Below, in pieces: positions 48,184-61,619 of a stretch of 64,000 nt of DNA (positions are counted from its first letter, which is position 1; every line of letters begins with the position of its first letter). Where the stretch lies: NCBI GenBank assembly GCA_964017045.1, contig OZ024796.1, positions 22,343,510-22,407,509 of the forward strand, in the 5' to 3' direction. Below the pieces are notes generated by a model. It had not been told where the DNA came from and did no database searches. It was given only the letters and a program-made list of their open reading frames with translations. The position numbers were made by a program, and so were the translations under genes. This stretch comes from Omphiscola glabra. Its lineage: Eukaryota > Mollusca > Gastropoda > Lymnaeidae.

Positions 48184-51002
48184 GTTAAAAATTTTAATGC
48201 AACTTTTGCAATTCAATTTTTTTAAAAGCTAAATTTTTATGGAAAATGCTGGCATCTTAATTTCTACATTTAATTCTTGTTTTAATCACATAGTCTGACA
48301 TAGAATAATTGTATAAATAGAAAAGTAAATATCAATATCAAGGTAATCCAGTATTGAGGTAAATGGAAAATACTGATATTGCCTAAAATTGATTTTAAAT
48401 ATTACCAAAAAGAAAACTTTGTTTTATTTAGTTTCCATATTTTTCCAGAGAATTTTAACCTTAGATGAATTAGTACCTTTTCATCCTTTACTGAACAACA
48501 TTCAGAATACCATTGTTTTTCCATTGAGATTTAGTTTAATCACTCTGTTCTCCAACTTGAATCTAAAGTAACATCTTAAGCTGTGAAGGATTATTTAAGG
48601 TTCTTAAAGAATATGTTACAGTTTTTTACTATAGGTTTGGTTTTTTGTGTGCCAGATAAAGTTTGAATCTATGAATGACTTTGGACATAAGCATGTCATT
48701 AATTAAGGAGGGAATAACTTTCAGCACAGCAATTGTAAGTTGGTGTCTAAAGTAAGGTGTGACAAGTGAGTTGCATTTTTTAAAAAACTTAAAATGGCTT
48801 GATATTATTTGGAGTTAGGGTTTCATTTTAATCTACTTATAACTTATAAAAAATTATTCAAGGACATTTTTAATTATATCTATATCTCATTATTTTAATT
48901 AAATAATTTCTTTTATACCTGGCTTGAATGTGAACAATTTCAAATGCATAAAATAAGTTGAGTGATATGTTAACAGTGGCATATTCGGGTTACTTGTACC
49001 TTGGTTTTAGTATTCTTAATTATGATTAAATTTTAAAATCAAAACTAAATTTAGAAAGACATTCAGTAATTATAGAATATGGCTTTATAAAAACATTTTA
49101 CTAAAATTTGATGTAATCAGCACACCAAGAAGCACTAAAAGGTGTTAATAAATTGTTAAAATTCACTTAAGAACACAAAGTGAATAAATTTTTTTATCTT
49201 AAATAACTTTTAATTTATTTTTGTGTCTTTTTTTTAATGGAAGATTTGATCATCAATTATATAATATGGGCAATTAATGAAATGAAATTCACAAATGAGT
49301 TAAAATGACAATGACTTGCAAATATAAAACCTGAACAAAATCATATCTGAGATGCATATCTTACAATTACTTACAGTTCTGCATCTCTGAATACAACATA
49401 AAAAACAAATATTCTCTAATGACTGGTTAAAAATTAAAAGCGCAACAATGAACAACCAAGAACACAATTTTAATGAAACAAGACATAGATACAAGTTCTG
49501 ACAAATATAACATAAAATAACACATTAAATTGAGCAGACCTGCTGGTTATGAAATTTAGTAATAAAAGGACATTTAATTGGTAGTTCAATCAATAACAGT
49601 ACTTAAAAATGTTACCGAGAAAAACCACTTTTCATTGAAAATTCATTTAAATTGTAATATAGGGTTTGTGTGTGTGTGTGAACAAAAAAACCTACTAAGT
49701 ATAATATACTGGTCCTTTACCTATAATCTTTGTGTAAATGGCCTACATTTAACATTTCAGAATAATATATAAATGAAAGTTTTATAAACATTTGTCCCTT
49801 TAAAGCTTTCAACAGTCTTATACCATATTTCTTCTAAAAAGAACTGTCCTACATAAATTATTATGGCAAGTGCTATATTTTTAAATGTCTTAAATCCTCT
49901 CAAACTGTACCTATTCAAGGGCAAAAGAAATTCTTTTCATGCCAAGATTGCAGTTTTAAAAAATGTCGCAAATATAATTTATTACTATCTTTAGAAATCA
50001 TGCTGATGAGCTAGCACATTACCAAGGAGGGAATTTCTTGTTTTTTAAATTTTGTAAATACATTGCCATTATCACAGGTCTAAAATTTAAGAAAGAAAAA
50101 AAAATAATACTTATAAAGCCAAATTATATAATGGTCTGGTATCTCAGCAATTACTGTGATGTCAGTAATTTTGAGTAATGGAAAAAAAAACATCTTGTCT
50201 TAAGGACTTTGGTTAATAAATAAAAAAAACAAACTCTTTAGAAGCAGCATTTCTTTGTTTGGAGCTGCCTTTATTGTCCCTTTATATAAAATAATAATTT
50301 GCTTTTATTTTTTGCCTAAAATATTTTAGTGACATTTTATTTAACAGTAATTTTCACCTTTCTTTAAAAATATGTAAATATTTTTTCCAATATAAAAATC
50401 AATATTGGAAAATGAGCCTCACTGTTTTTATTTATTCAATTATATTTTCTTAACTCAGACCAAATTATTAAATTTTATTTCTTATCAATATATACCAGTA
50501 TATATATATTTATATATACATATGTATCAAAATTGTTTATATTTCTAAATAAAACAGTCATCTTGATAGAAAGGCTGAGAAAAGTAGAAGCTATTATTAA
50601 AATCTTTCACCCGTTTAGCTTCATTTAGCATTAAGAAAGAAAACAAAAAAGCTTTACTTTACATGAAGATTTTTAAATTTCAGTATAGATCTGTATTTTA
50701 TTTTGATGATCAAGGTCACCATAACTTCAAGCATGAAATTTTTTTTTGACTTATTTTTAAACAAAACTCATGGACACATTTCAGGTCTTTGAGTCTGAGT
50801 GATATATTATAAGCATTTTCTAATAACAAGGCTTACCATGTTCGGGATCATGGTTTAACAATGTTGTTCTGGCTGATTTAATATTTTCAACCATATCATC
50901 AGAATTTGTTGGGTATTAAATTCCAAATTTAATTGCAAGCTAAAATTCTAAGTGATAAGACTGTCATGTTCTAAGCTTGTACAGTTTTATTAAATGATCT
51001 AG
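48184..51002. other. 3' flank of the glycosyltransferase; no gene seen
   Basis: AT-rich with no splice-supported coding sequence. Candidate poly-A signals for the glycosyltransferase include aataaa at about 49149 and 49184. A short (tg)n tract lies at about 49667-49680. Confidence 0.5.
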
Positions 51003-52006
51003 TAGGGGCTATCCATACAGTACTAATTCAAAAAGTCAAATTTAAACCCCCCCCTCCCCCAAAACTTGCACACATACATTTTTAGACCACCATGCATATC
51101 TACAATTAAGCTTTTTGACCCCCCTTCCCAGATAATTATGACATCACAATAAAAAATGTGTCATCAATGCTGTTTGGCGAGCCCTGAAAATATGCACCAG
51201 GTCGCCCTGGAGTGCCACACTGCCCTCTGGCAGGACCCAAAAAAAAGAGGGGCCGGGGGGGTGTTTACTCATCCCTGGTGCAAAAGATGGTCTAAAAATA
51301 GGAACTTAATAGCGATTGAAACCATCAAATCCCATGTACTTAACAAGGGGCCCCAAAAATAGTCTTTTTACACCCCCCCCCCCCCCCCCCCCGTGTAACT
51401 TTTTTCTTTTTAGTGAGGGACGCCATATTCAGCATTTATTCTCTGCGTCGCTTTTTCTCTGCATGGCACTGCCCTGGGTTTCTGCAAAATTCTCACAGGG
51501 GCGCTTAGAAATACTACATATAATAACAGTAGCTCACTTAAGTACTGTACACCAGTACCAATAACTTTGCAGGTGATTACGCTAATAGACGTACATACAT
51601 TATTTATTTTTACCAAACCCTTTATTTTATCATTTTTTAAATGTATTCGATATTTCGAAGTGCCAAAAAATTCTAGGAACCATTGGTGTAGCCGAATAAA
51701 TATGTCACAGGCACACAGAATATATGTTGGACTAAATATTACTACTAGTACTCAGTAAGCCTACTACTAGAGCGACACATAGGAAGTTCATGTTTGAAAA
51801 CGCTGCAATATGACGAAAATTCCTACAACACATTGTACAATATTTTTACAGCATTAGTGAGATATAAATATGCTATTTATGGACTGTCTGAATAATTATA
51901 ATAAATGTACATACTTTCTGCTGAGGACCCCCCCCCCACCCATGTACGTAAAAATTTACTATCCCCACTCTCTGCTAAGTGCATAAGTACTATATGGATG
52001 GCTCCT
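51003..52006. mobile_element. TIR element, same family as 45005-45882, with nested insertion
   Basis: Left end ggggctatccatacagtact; right end, reverse-complemented, ggagccatccatatagtact. The first ~170 bp match the right end of the 45005 element in reverse. The interior includes a second repeat (about 51230-51480, with a 20-C run at 51373-51392) whose composition resembles 57440-57660. No transposase seen. Confidence 0.6.
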
Positions 52007-53286
52007 TACTAAGCTGTTTAATTTTGTACAAAAAGATTAAAGACATAAAGTAGCTTCGAAAGTGAATTCATCAAGTGAGAAATTTGATATTCAGTGGCAT
52101 ATTTTACCATTTGCAGCCTGGAGTGAACTCCCTCTGTTATATAATACCCCCCCCCCCCCCCCTTAAAATTATGGTAAACCTATTACTGGGGCACTTGAGA
52201 CAGCAGTATTTCATCTCTGATTCAAATACATTTCTATGATTTGTGGTTCATACAAGTAATGTTCCCCTCAAAACTATCTTAACTGGCTAAACATTCATAG
52301 CTGACACAACCGTTCTTCATTTTGTATGCGTTTAATAATTCCATTCTCAGTAACTAAATGCAATCTAAGCCAGGAAAAAAAAAAAGACCAAGAGTTAAAA
52401 TTTAAATAATTAAAGAAATTCAAATTAAAATAAAGGTCTGCTAAATTTGTTTCAATGGATGCAAAGTTTATGATTTTTTAGTGGCATCTTTGTTTATGAT
52501 AAATCAGCTACAATTGTTAAAAGAAAAAGAATTATGTTAATTACTTAATTAATAAGAACCTACCTATTGTTTGGATTTCAAAAATAAAATAAAATATAGA
52601 TCTACTGCTAAAGTAAGTAGTTAAAATCAGACTTCTGTTTCTGGTGAAAGTAGGGCTTTTTTTATTATAACTTTTAAAAATAGAGATATTCTGAAAATTT
52701 AAAAAGTTTTAAATATATGCTATAAGGCTTATCAACTTAGGCTTCATTTTGTGTTTGTACTTTGTCATGCAAATAGTGGGTAGTCCTTGCATTTGATAGG
52801 AAAACATTAATTTCCATTTGTAATACGTACCCATGAATGCCTGAATTTTTTACTTTTTACCCAAGCTATTTGAACATTGAATTATTATTGGTATAACATT
52901 ACAGGTAATGTTTTAACCTAAAATAGATTGTGTTAAAATAATGCTGACAGAATTCTATTATAATTTGCCTTAAAAAAATCATTCTTGGATTCTTTTAAAA
53001 GACAGTTATGAATACAATATTTGGCAAAAATTTTTGTTTGGGGAACAATAACTGCATATCAATGATTATCAATGATCAAAATTGAAAATAAAAAGTAAGG
53101 AACATCATCATTTGATTAGTCTGTGTCCATGTTGAGTTAGATTTCATCAAAAACTTTCTGTTGAATGATCAGATACTGTTTTAAGTGCAGGCTCATATGT
53201 TTCACAGGAGTGCTCAATTTTCTAGTGTTGCAAATACAGTGAAGAAACATGAAGAACAAACTGTTGATATAAATAGCAAACATCAC
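52007..53286. other. 3' flank of NIPBL; no gene seen
   Basis: Contains a 16-C run (52147-52162). The NIPBL 3' UTR should start at 53286 and run left; no single poly-A signal stands out among many plus-strand tttatt matches. Confidence 0.5.
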
Positions 53287-56200
53287 TCAACCAATAAAAT
53301 CTGGGTCATCATCACTGTCATCATCATCATCACTACCTTGTCGCTTCTTTTTCTTCCTTTTCTTTTTTACAGTTGGTGTTTTATGACCACCTGAGGCCAA
53401 AAGTTTATGAGTTCTATGTGATGAATGTTGGCTTCTCTTCTTTTTGTCACTATGATGATGGTGTTGGTTATGGTGATCATAAGGGAAATGAGATATTTTT
53501 GGAGATCTTGATGCTGAAGATGGATTTTCCTGTGGGGGGGAAATTAAATTAACAAAATATTACTTTTTTATACACCATTATTATCATAATTTCTAGCACT
53601 GCATTGATTATTGGTAGATACCGGTTATAGATACTTCTGGGAGTCTGACGATTGCTCGTTTCAGTTTCTCCTCCCATTTATTGTAACAATAATAATAATG
53701 GTATACCCTTATTCCTTGTAACCTAAATAGGGTTGTATCTCTATAATTGTGATTAGTTATGAAATATTATTATTAATTACCAACAATTTTTTTTACATAT
53801 AATAGACTTTTGAAAGTAAAATACAGCTGATTAATCAATAATTTCAAAATAATTTTATGGTTTAAAAAAAATGTAATTTTGCAAATAAAAAAGCTTTTTA
53901 GAGTAATATGTGTACAAGATTTCTAAAATTCATAAATGACTGACTCTCATTGCTAATAAACTTGCTTATAGTACTTACAGATATTCCTGAGGTAGAGTTG
54001 GCTTGAAGTCTATCTATTTCTGCATCTCCATCTGTTTTAGGTTCTCCATTTCTACCTCCGCCATCCCCAGGATCACTTTGATGGGATGGAGACTTTGTAA
54101 AACCAGGAACAGATGTAGCATGTCCAGCATTGCGAGCTTCATCACCACTTTCCTCATCCTCTGCAGGATCTATACTCATCATCAAGTCTCGAAACTGAAG
54201 TTAACAGAAAAATCTTTGTACCGATATTTTGGAATAATAGAGCTACAAGTTATTGCTTAATAGTTTCTAGTATGGTAACTTTTAAAAAGAAGGGAAAGAA
54301 ACTAATTCTTTTTAACTCATTCCAGCGGGTTGCAACTAAATGTCCTTCCGAGGTTTTGACAGATGCGCCCAAATGCATCCTGGCGCATAGCGACACACCT
54401 CTCTCATGTTTTATTTTAAAACAGCAATGAAATCTTGCATCCCTCAAGACTTCTGGCGATGACATGGTTTCAATTTAAAAAACGAAAGGTTTTATCTTGT
54501 TTCACATTTCTATGTGTGCTTTAATACAGCGCACATATTTCTAGCATGTGTTCATCTGAGGTGCCAAAATCTATTTTTTGGTCTTTGTTCTTTATTTTTT
54601 TCACCATTAATGGTATATATTTTTATAAACCTTATTAAAGTTTTGGATACATTTATCCTTAATTCAATAACATTAATTAATATTTAGCACCTTAATAAAT
54701 ATTTTAAAATTGTATATCGATTGCAAAACATAGTTACTTCCCTTTCTCATGCATAATAATTAATAAAGTACCAGTACTGTAGGGAAAGGAACTGTAGTTA
54801 CCATTTAATGTCTTTAGGACACAACATGCTAACAAGACATAAAATAAATAACATAGTATCTTTATTATATGAGGAAAAAGATTTTAGTCTCAGAGTTTAA
54901 ATGGCTTCAGCAAATAGCATGTTGGCAATTCTTCCACGGTCTTCCCAGATTTTGGGTTAACAGGTGACCAGAATTAAGCACATTTAACAAAAATAAATTA
55001 AGTATCGCCTCTTAATGCTGGGGCCTTAGCCAGTTAAGGGAATAATCAGCATTAGTTTGCACCAGTTAAGGTGAAGCTTAACTATAAAATATGTGCTTCA
55101 GTCAGCGTATGGTACATGATCAATGTAGATCTTTATATAAAAAAAAGTTTTTAATTTTATTACTTCAAGATAATCCTCAACAAGTTTCTGTCTCTTTTCT
55201 TCATCAGTCTGTTTATCCTCTTCATACACAGACCGCAAAACTTTTAGTGTATGTTGGGGCTCAAAGTTTGGCAAAATTTTACGATTTAATGGTTTTTCAT
55301 AAACTTTTGCTGCCTCTGACGGGGAGTATCTGTGAATTTTGCTGAAAAAAAGTATTTTCCACATAAGCAAAATATTTTTAATATGTCCTCCAAAAAAATA
55401 CTAAATATAACTTGGTTTTCAAACTAAATGTAATTTATGCTAAAATGTATCTTTACCCCTCAGTAAGGCCATACATCTCTTTGAGATGTTGTTTTAGCAC
55501 CAATAAAAGTACACATCCTTGTGAAAGTCGCATTATATCTTCAAGAGGTTTAATCTGTTCAGGAAGTTTCTCTGTGAAAAATTAAATAACTTTTAATGAT
55601 CAAGTATTTTACATTACTTCTGTGAAAAAAAGGAACAATTTGTAAAATATAGATAAAAAAATAATAATCTGTGAATCAATGTCTCTCTATGGGAGGACTT
55701 TCAATATACAACACACTAGGCATATAAATTGAATTCTTAAGAAACTCTGGAAGTCATAACTAAATAAATGTTTGTATTTCGTATTTTTCAAAGAAAGCGG
55801 GAGAGATTCTGGGAGTAGATTAGGCTGAAATGGGTAAGAACATACATTTTCCCTAAGGCGAGGCAGAGAGCTAAGGATGGGTAGAGAGTAAGAGTTTGAA
55901 GTAGGAGAATGTATGCAGGGGTAAGAAGATGGTTGGGGAAGTGGCAGGATGGGGATATGGTGAGGAAAAGGGAGATAATATACCTTACAAGATTGATAAT
56001 CTGGGGGGGGGGAAAAAAGGGAAGGGGGTAAAATAATTGAGGGGCCCAATCTGCATTCTCCTTTAATTGTAATTTTCTGATACTATTTTTTACTCTTTAA
56101 TTACAAGCACTCAAAGGAGATCAATAATCATAGATCTTAACATTTAGATTAACATTAACTGATATCCTTACTGGTTATATAGGATCAAGATGATGTATTA

Positions 56201-59200
56201 GACCACACCTGTACATTCACAAAATGCAAGAATAAGCCATCCCTATTTTAAAGGAACCATATCTACCAAAACTATTAATCCTAAGCTTTGCTTTTTAATA
56301 TTATATTAACTTACGTAATAATGATTCGGGATCATCATCATCATCATCTTCTTCCATAGCATTAGCATCACCATTTGGTAAATTCTCACCATCCATGCCA
56401 TTTTGCTCTCCCTTTCTGTGTTTGTGTGGTAAATTCTAAATAAAACAAATAGTACATAAAATAAGCATCCAGTTAGAGCTTATTTGAATACAATTTGACT
56501 ACAAACTCTGCTAACTGACCAGTTTCTGTAACATTACGTTTTTTTATCATAAATTTAATAATTCAAATAAAAAATAAGTTAAGTTAACTTGGGGAGGGGG
56601 GGGGCCGCGCCCATCCATATAATACATACGCAAGAAAGTCAATCCCCTGCAAGTGTACTTTTTTAAAATAAATTTTTAAAAAAGCCACCTACAAAATAAA
56701 TTTATCTTAACCAGGGGTCACCAAACTACGGCCCGCTGGCAGGATTCGGCACAACGACGGTACCGCTTCTTGAACTTGCTTGATAAAATGTATGGAACAA
56801 GAGACATTGTGATACAATTTAAATTTCAATATTATTAATTATGTTTAGAATACTAGGAGACCTTCACACGAGCAGAGACCTCCTGGCTGCTATGCGCCTT
56901 AATTTACCATTACCTGTTTTCTCTCAAACTTGCACAATGAGAGGGATTGATGAACATTTGAAAACAATTCTTTTGATTGGAGGCAGCAATTACAAACCAA
57001 AAATTGATGATATCTTGAAAGCCAAACGTCAGTTTCATAATCACTAACCTTTTTTGCTGCTTAGTTTGTGAGATTCGATAAGTCTGTTATGATCTTTTTG
57101 CTAACGTCACCTTCTTTGCAAACTTTTTTGGCAAATAAATATGTTGGTTGTCTACTTTCTTGCACTGCATGCCACTCACCCATGATTAACATGGAATACT
57201 AAACGTAGTTTTTTGTCTTTTTTCCCCCAAAGCTTTCGTTCTGGCTTGCAAGTATTGTACAGAAGGATTATTCGGCCCGCGCTTGTCATTTTTCCCCATT
57301 ATCCGACCCGCCGTGAAAAAAGTTTGGTGACCCCTTATCTAGACTATTGTGACATCACAGTAAAAGAAAGTGTTACAGCTTTTCAAAGATGTCTGTTTGG
57401 CCTTGGCGTAGCCATGTGGTTCCCAAATTAGCAACACATCACCCAGGGGCAGGGCAATACATGTGGTGGGGGTGGGTGTTTACACCAGGTGCCAACATCA
57501 AGCAGGCGCTCAGTTGTCTTTTGATAGGAGTTTAATAGTAAATTAAAGAATAATGGTTTCAAAATCACAATTTACTATTCCACCCTGGGCTGTACTTTTT
57601 TCTTTAGATTGAGGGGCTACATTTTCAGGCTTTGCCCCTGCACAGCCCTGGGAAGTTGCAGCTTTCTCAAAGGGTCGTCGCAAAATATTTCACAATTTTA
57701 ATTTTATTTCCCCCTTTTAACTCATTCCCAACAGACGCGACTAAATGGGTCCTGGGTGGGGCTCAATATAAGAAGGGTCCAAATGTGTTCACACATGTAG
57801 CGACACAGGGCTCTCCTTTTTATTTAAAAATAGCAACAAAATCTCGTGTCATGCGAGGCTTCCAGTGATTTTAAATTTTTTTAAAATGAAATTTTTTGTT
57901 TCACTTTCAATCTATGGGTGCTTTATAACGGTGCATCTATGTCTTGCATGTGCCAAAAATAGATTTTTTGGTAATTGCTTTATTTCTCGCCATTACTTTT
58001 ATTAAACCCAATTCATTTCTGGATACATTCTTATTAATATTAATTAATATTTAGCAAAAGTTAATCAACTGCAAAAGGGAGTTACTTCCCTTTGTTCAGG
58101 AATATAAATTAAGTACGGAAGTAGCACCAGAATGAGTTCATCCAATGTGACATCTCACTACATTAATTACTGTTTGCAGTTACTAGATGCACTTGGTGAC
58201 CTATATAGTTTTTTTTAGCCAATTCTTTTTATTAAAGTGTTATTTTATATTTTGAAGTGTATTTGTTACTATTTGACTTAACAAAGGTTGCCTGTAAAAA
58301 AAACTTAATTTGGCAAGGATGCAAGGAATTAAACCACTGGCATGGCCAAACAACATGTTGAACATTCAAAATGAACAGGCAAAATGTTGACTTACTATTA
58401 CTGTTACTACTGCTAGAGTAATATCTAGCAAGCTCACTTGTGAAAAGCACAAGGCAACATTAAGATTCCTACAAATCATTTTCACAGCAGTAGAAATAAA
58501 GTTATCAACTGTCAGAATTTCAGGATAATTATTGCACAATTTATCATTACATGTACATACTTAAGGTTAAGACAGACAGCCCCCCCCCCCCCCCCCCCCC
58601 AAGCATATGCAAATTTACACCCTAGTGCGTACATAGATTATAGATGGTACCGGTATCTTAATTTGTTAAGCAAATATGAATTTATAACTACTGTACATAT
58701 GATTTTAGAGATTAAAATTTTTTAAATTGTAAGTAATTTTCTACGCAAATTCTTTTCCTAGATACCTCTCTAAATGATTGCAGCAGGTTGGAACCTGTAA
58801 CTGATACGATGATATCTGTTTGGTGAATGATAAATAAAGGTTCATCCTGGGATTGGTATGCAAAATATGCCAGGTTGTCTGCAATGAACACTTGCTCTTC
58901 TAAGGAAATCCTCTGCAAAAAAAGAAAACAAAAAAAAAATCAGGCAATTAGCTACGGTATTTATCATTTATGTTCAGGTTAAATGAAGTTGATTTTCTCA
59001 ATCCTCAAAGTAATCATTATTGGTTCAGAGTGGAGCAAAGATTTTCAGTAGAGTATTTTAAAACTTGGCAAGAAATAATTTATGCACTGCAAAAAATAAA
59101 ACAATGTTACACTAATGTTTGCTTAAAACTGCTATAAATATTAAAACCAATTGTATTCACAAAAACTTTTAACTCTGCAGGGACATTTTTTTGCTATATA

Positions 59201-61619
59201 CAGAATGTTGAGCATTTTTAGCAAGCACCAAACATTTTTTCAAATGAACTTACTGCAGAATCATCAAAAAGATTGATAATTGATGTAAGCAAGCCTCTTC
59301 TGTGAGATCTATTAGATCGCAACAGAGAGTACAGGAATGCATTAAGAGCTTGTGGTTGATTTTCTTCATTGAACCGACGACCTCTCACAGGCTCAATGGG
59401 ATTGTTGGAGTGGAACACTTTTTGGAGACGATATGATGCCTTCATTCCTTGAAGAGCCTTCATCTTTAATTAAAAAACAAGAACATGAAGGATTTGTTAA
59501 TTTTTTTCTACAAATATTGAACCCATCAAAATAAAATTTTGTTAAAAAAGCCAACAAGCAAAATAAAAACCTTTTAATTAATTAAAAGTAATCATAATTC
59601 ACAGCCGATTTGTTAAAATACTTCAAATAGTTATTAAAATTTTTTTTTTACACATTTGTCTTCAAAATATTATAAATGATAATTATTTCATGGACATTTA
59701 ACATTATCATTATTAAATTAAAGTTAACTGCTGACTTCTCAAACTCTGATGGATGGCTATAATTACTATAAATAACTAACTCAACAAGGAATTAACTGAA
59801 TTAATGATGATTAATAACAATAAATGTGATAAGCTGAAATTAAGCTTCATAAACACTGTTTGACTTTTACAGTAGCTAAGATATAAATTTAAAACAATGT
59901 CTTATTCAAGCTATATGCTCTTACATGTGTAAATCCAGGATATTTCTTTTCAATCTCCTGTAATTGTTGGTCCGCTTTAACTCTTATTGGTTGCTCAATA
60001 TCGGACCCCATGCTGATTAAGTAAGGGATGCACTGAAAAACATGGCGAACATTTTAAAATAGCAATGCTGGATTTCAACATGTATGTTAATGAAACTAAC
60101 AGAGTGACTTCATGGCAAATTTTTTATTTAAAAGCCAATAATATAAGTTTATTTTCTTTCTTGAAATATTTATTTCAGCAACCATGTGCTGGCAAGACTA
60201 CAAGCTATTTTAAAACCATGGTGATTTTATTATCATAGAATGATTACAGCTTCCTTCTGAAATGGATTTTTGTTCTACCCAATGCTGCTTCATGAGGCTA
60301 TTCCAAGCACCTTTTGGCCCAATGCTAGGGGTGACTGGACGAATTTGTACCTGCTACCCCAACCGAGTGGTTTCCATTGTGGCACAGGATCCACCTTTCA
60401 ATAGCGTTATGTATTAACAGTATCTAACCTGGACGGGATGAACAAGACCTTGCTTGAGGACAAGAGTTACTACATTAAGAGCTGTAAGTCGGACTTGTGA
60501 GTTTTCATGAAAGAAGGCTTCCATCAGTTCCTTAAGGTACACTTGCATCACAGTGCTTGCCATTCTTTATTTGGAAATAAGTTGAATATCAGTTGATTCA
60601 AATGTATCAATCACTGCAATTTTCAGACCTAACATTTTGCTTAGATAATTTAGTTTGGGACTGAGAAATTTGCAAGGGAAAAAAATGATATCCTTTTATA
60701 GCGATTATAACAGAAAATACTAAATTTTTAATAATTACTTTTTAGTTAACCTAGTAAATTGCTTAAAGTCTTATGCTATTTTAACTCTTCTGCTTACCCT
60801 GACTGTACATCACCCATCTCTTTTAAATCTTCCTTTTTGGAATGTTTTTTCCCTGAAATAATATTATTTAAAAATAAATGCTCAATGAAACAAGGCAGTA
60901 CAACATATTTAGAGTAATTTTAAATACCCTATCACAAAGACATTTTAAAAACAATATTAAGTATAGCAAAGCTTTTAAAACATACATTCTGCATCTGATT
61001 TTGACATTTGCAGTTCCTCTTCTGTCAGATAAACTTGTAAGTTCCTCAAAACCTGCAATATTCAAAGCAATTTTATTTTCATTTTCTAAATAATTTATTT
61101 GTAAAATTATAGAACAAATAAAATTTCTAATATAAATGAAATCTTTTGAAATAGCACTCCAAGCAAATAAAGTTAACTTTAGAGATTTATATACCTGACA
61201 TCTTAGCTTAACAGATGCTTTATCGTCTGTTAAAAGCCGGGTGTATAAATCTTTCAATATGGGCCCAAGCATGAAAGTGTAGTGTCGACATGCGAAGAAA
61301 CCTGTAACCAAATTTTAATGAAAATTATTATTTTATTAAACATGTAAAGAAAAATTCATTCAAAAGTATAATATTATTTATTCTATTCTATGTGTAAAGG
61401 CTAAAATTATTTTTAAAATAACATAATTAAGTGTTTACCAAGCCACAATGGGAAAATATAGCAGTGAAAGGTTTCAGCAAAACAGTTTGATATACATTTT
61501 CACAATGAACCTGCCAGCTTTGACTCACCAATGGCAGTTAATGCTTTAAGTTGAACATCCTCATCGTCATGACTGACAAAATATGTGAATACATCAAAGA
61601 CTGTTTCTCTAACACATAC
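53287..61619 (-). CDS. NIPBL: NIPBL (Nipped-B/SCC2), C-terminal 13 exons, 5' part outside window
   Basis: NIPBL with MAU2 loads the cohesin ring on chromatin and activates its ATPase; the human gene is the main Cornelia de Lange locus (family knowledge). Exons: 61529-61619, 61195-61301, 60986-61052, 60798-60852, 60429-60564, 59925-60032, 59254-59463, 58766-58912, 56315-56435, 55457-55571, 55164-55341, 53979-54194 and 53287-53529 (TGA at 53287-53289), in phase, 597 residues. HEAT-repeat phrases match human order: VLRNLQVYLTEEE, KKEDLKEMGDVQSG, ADQQLQEIEKKYPGF, SHRRGLLTSIINLFDD, DEPLFIIHQTDIIVSVTGS and KIHRYSPSEAAKVYEK. The tail is acidic and Lys/His-rich and ends DSDDDPDFIG. The human protein is 2804 aa, so about one fifth is here. 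Confidence 0.94.
54312..54780. mobile_element. Non-autonomous element with piggyBac-like end, copy 1
   Basis: Starts TTAA then ctcattcc. It shares with 57717-58138, in the same order and orientation: gcgac(a)cac near the start, tagcgacacacc/aggg, tctattttttgg, ttaattaatatttagca and gttacttccctt. The right terminus is lost. No ORF. It lies in a NIPBL intron. Confidence 0.6.
56712..57336 (+). mobile_element. hAT element remnant with a GTF2IRD2-type transposase tail
   Basis: Ends are aggggtcaccaaac and, reverse-complemented, aggggtcaccaaac. The 8-bp flanks atcttaac and atctagac agree at six positions and fit the hAT pattern. The plus-strand ORF 56841-57047 contains DEHLKTILLIGGSNYKPKID, comparable with the C-terminus of GTF2IRD2/ZBED-type hAT transposases. 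About 625 bp remain of a longer element. Located in a NIPBL intron. Confidence 0.78.
57440..57660. repeat. Possible TIR repeat with ccctgg(g) ends
   Basis: Begins near cacccaggggcagggca and ends with gcccctgcacagccctggga, which pair as imperfect inverted ends. A related piece is nested at about 51230-51480. Confidence 0.45.
57717..58138. mobile_element. Non-autonomous element with piggyBac-like ends, copy 2
   Basis: Begins TTAA then ctcattccc and ends gaatgagtt, so the first nine bases are inverted at the other end. The right flank, gttca, is one base off a TTAA match. The left end resembles the transposase-bearing piggyBac at 62269 (TTAA then cccattc). Located in a NIPBL intron, same orientation as 54312-54780. 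Confidence 0.6.
58580..58600. repeat. Poly-C tract
   Basis: Twenty-one consecutive C in an intron of NIPBL. Confidence 0.95.

Noticed and set aside
53290..53345. Trinucleotide (tca)n repeat as an expansion locus
   Set aside because: It encodes the Asp-rich tail of NIPBL (DDDDDSDDDPDF) and is an ordinary acidic stretch.
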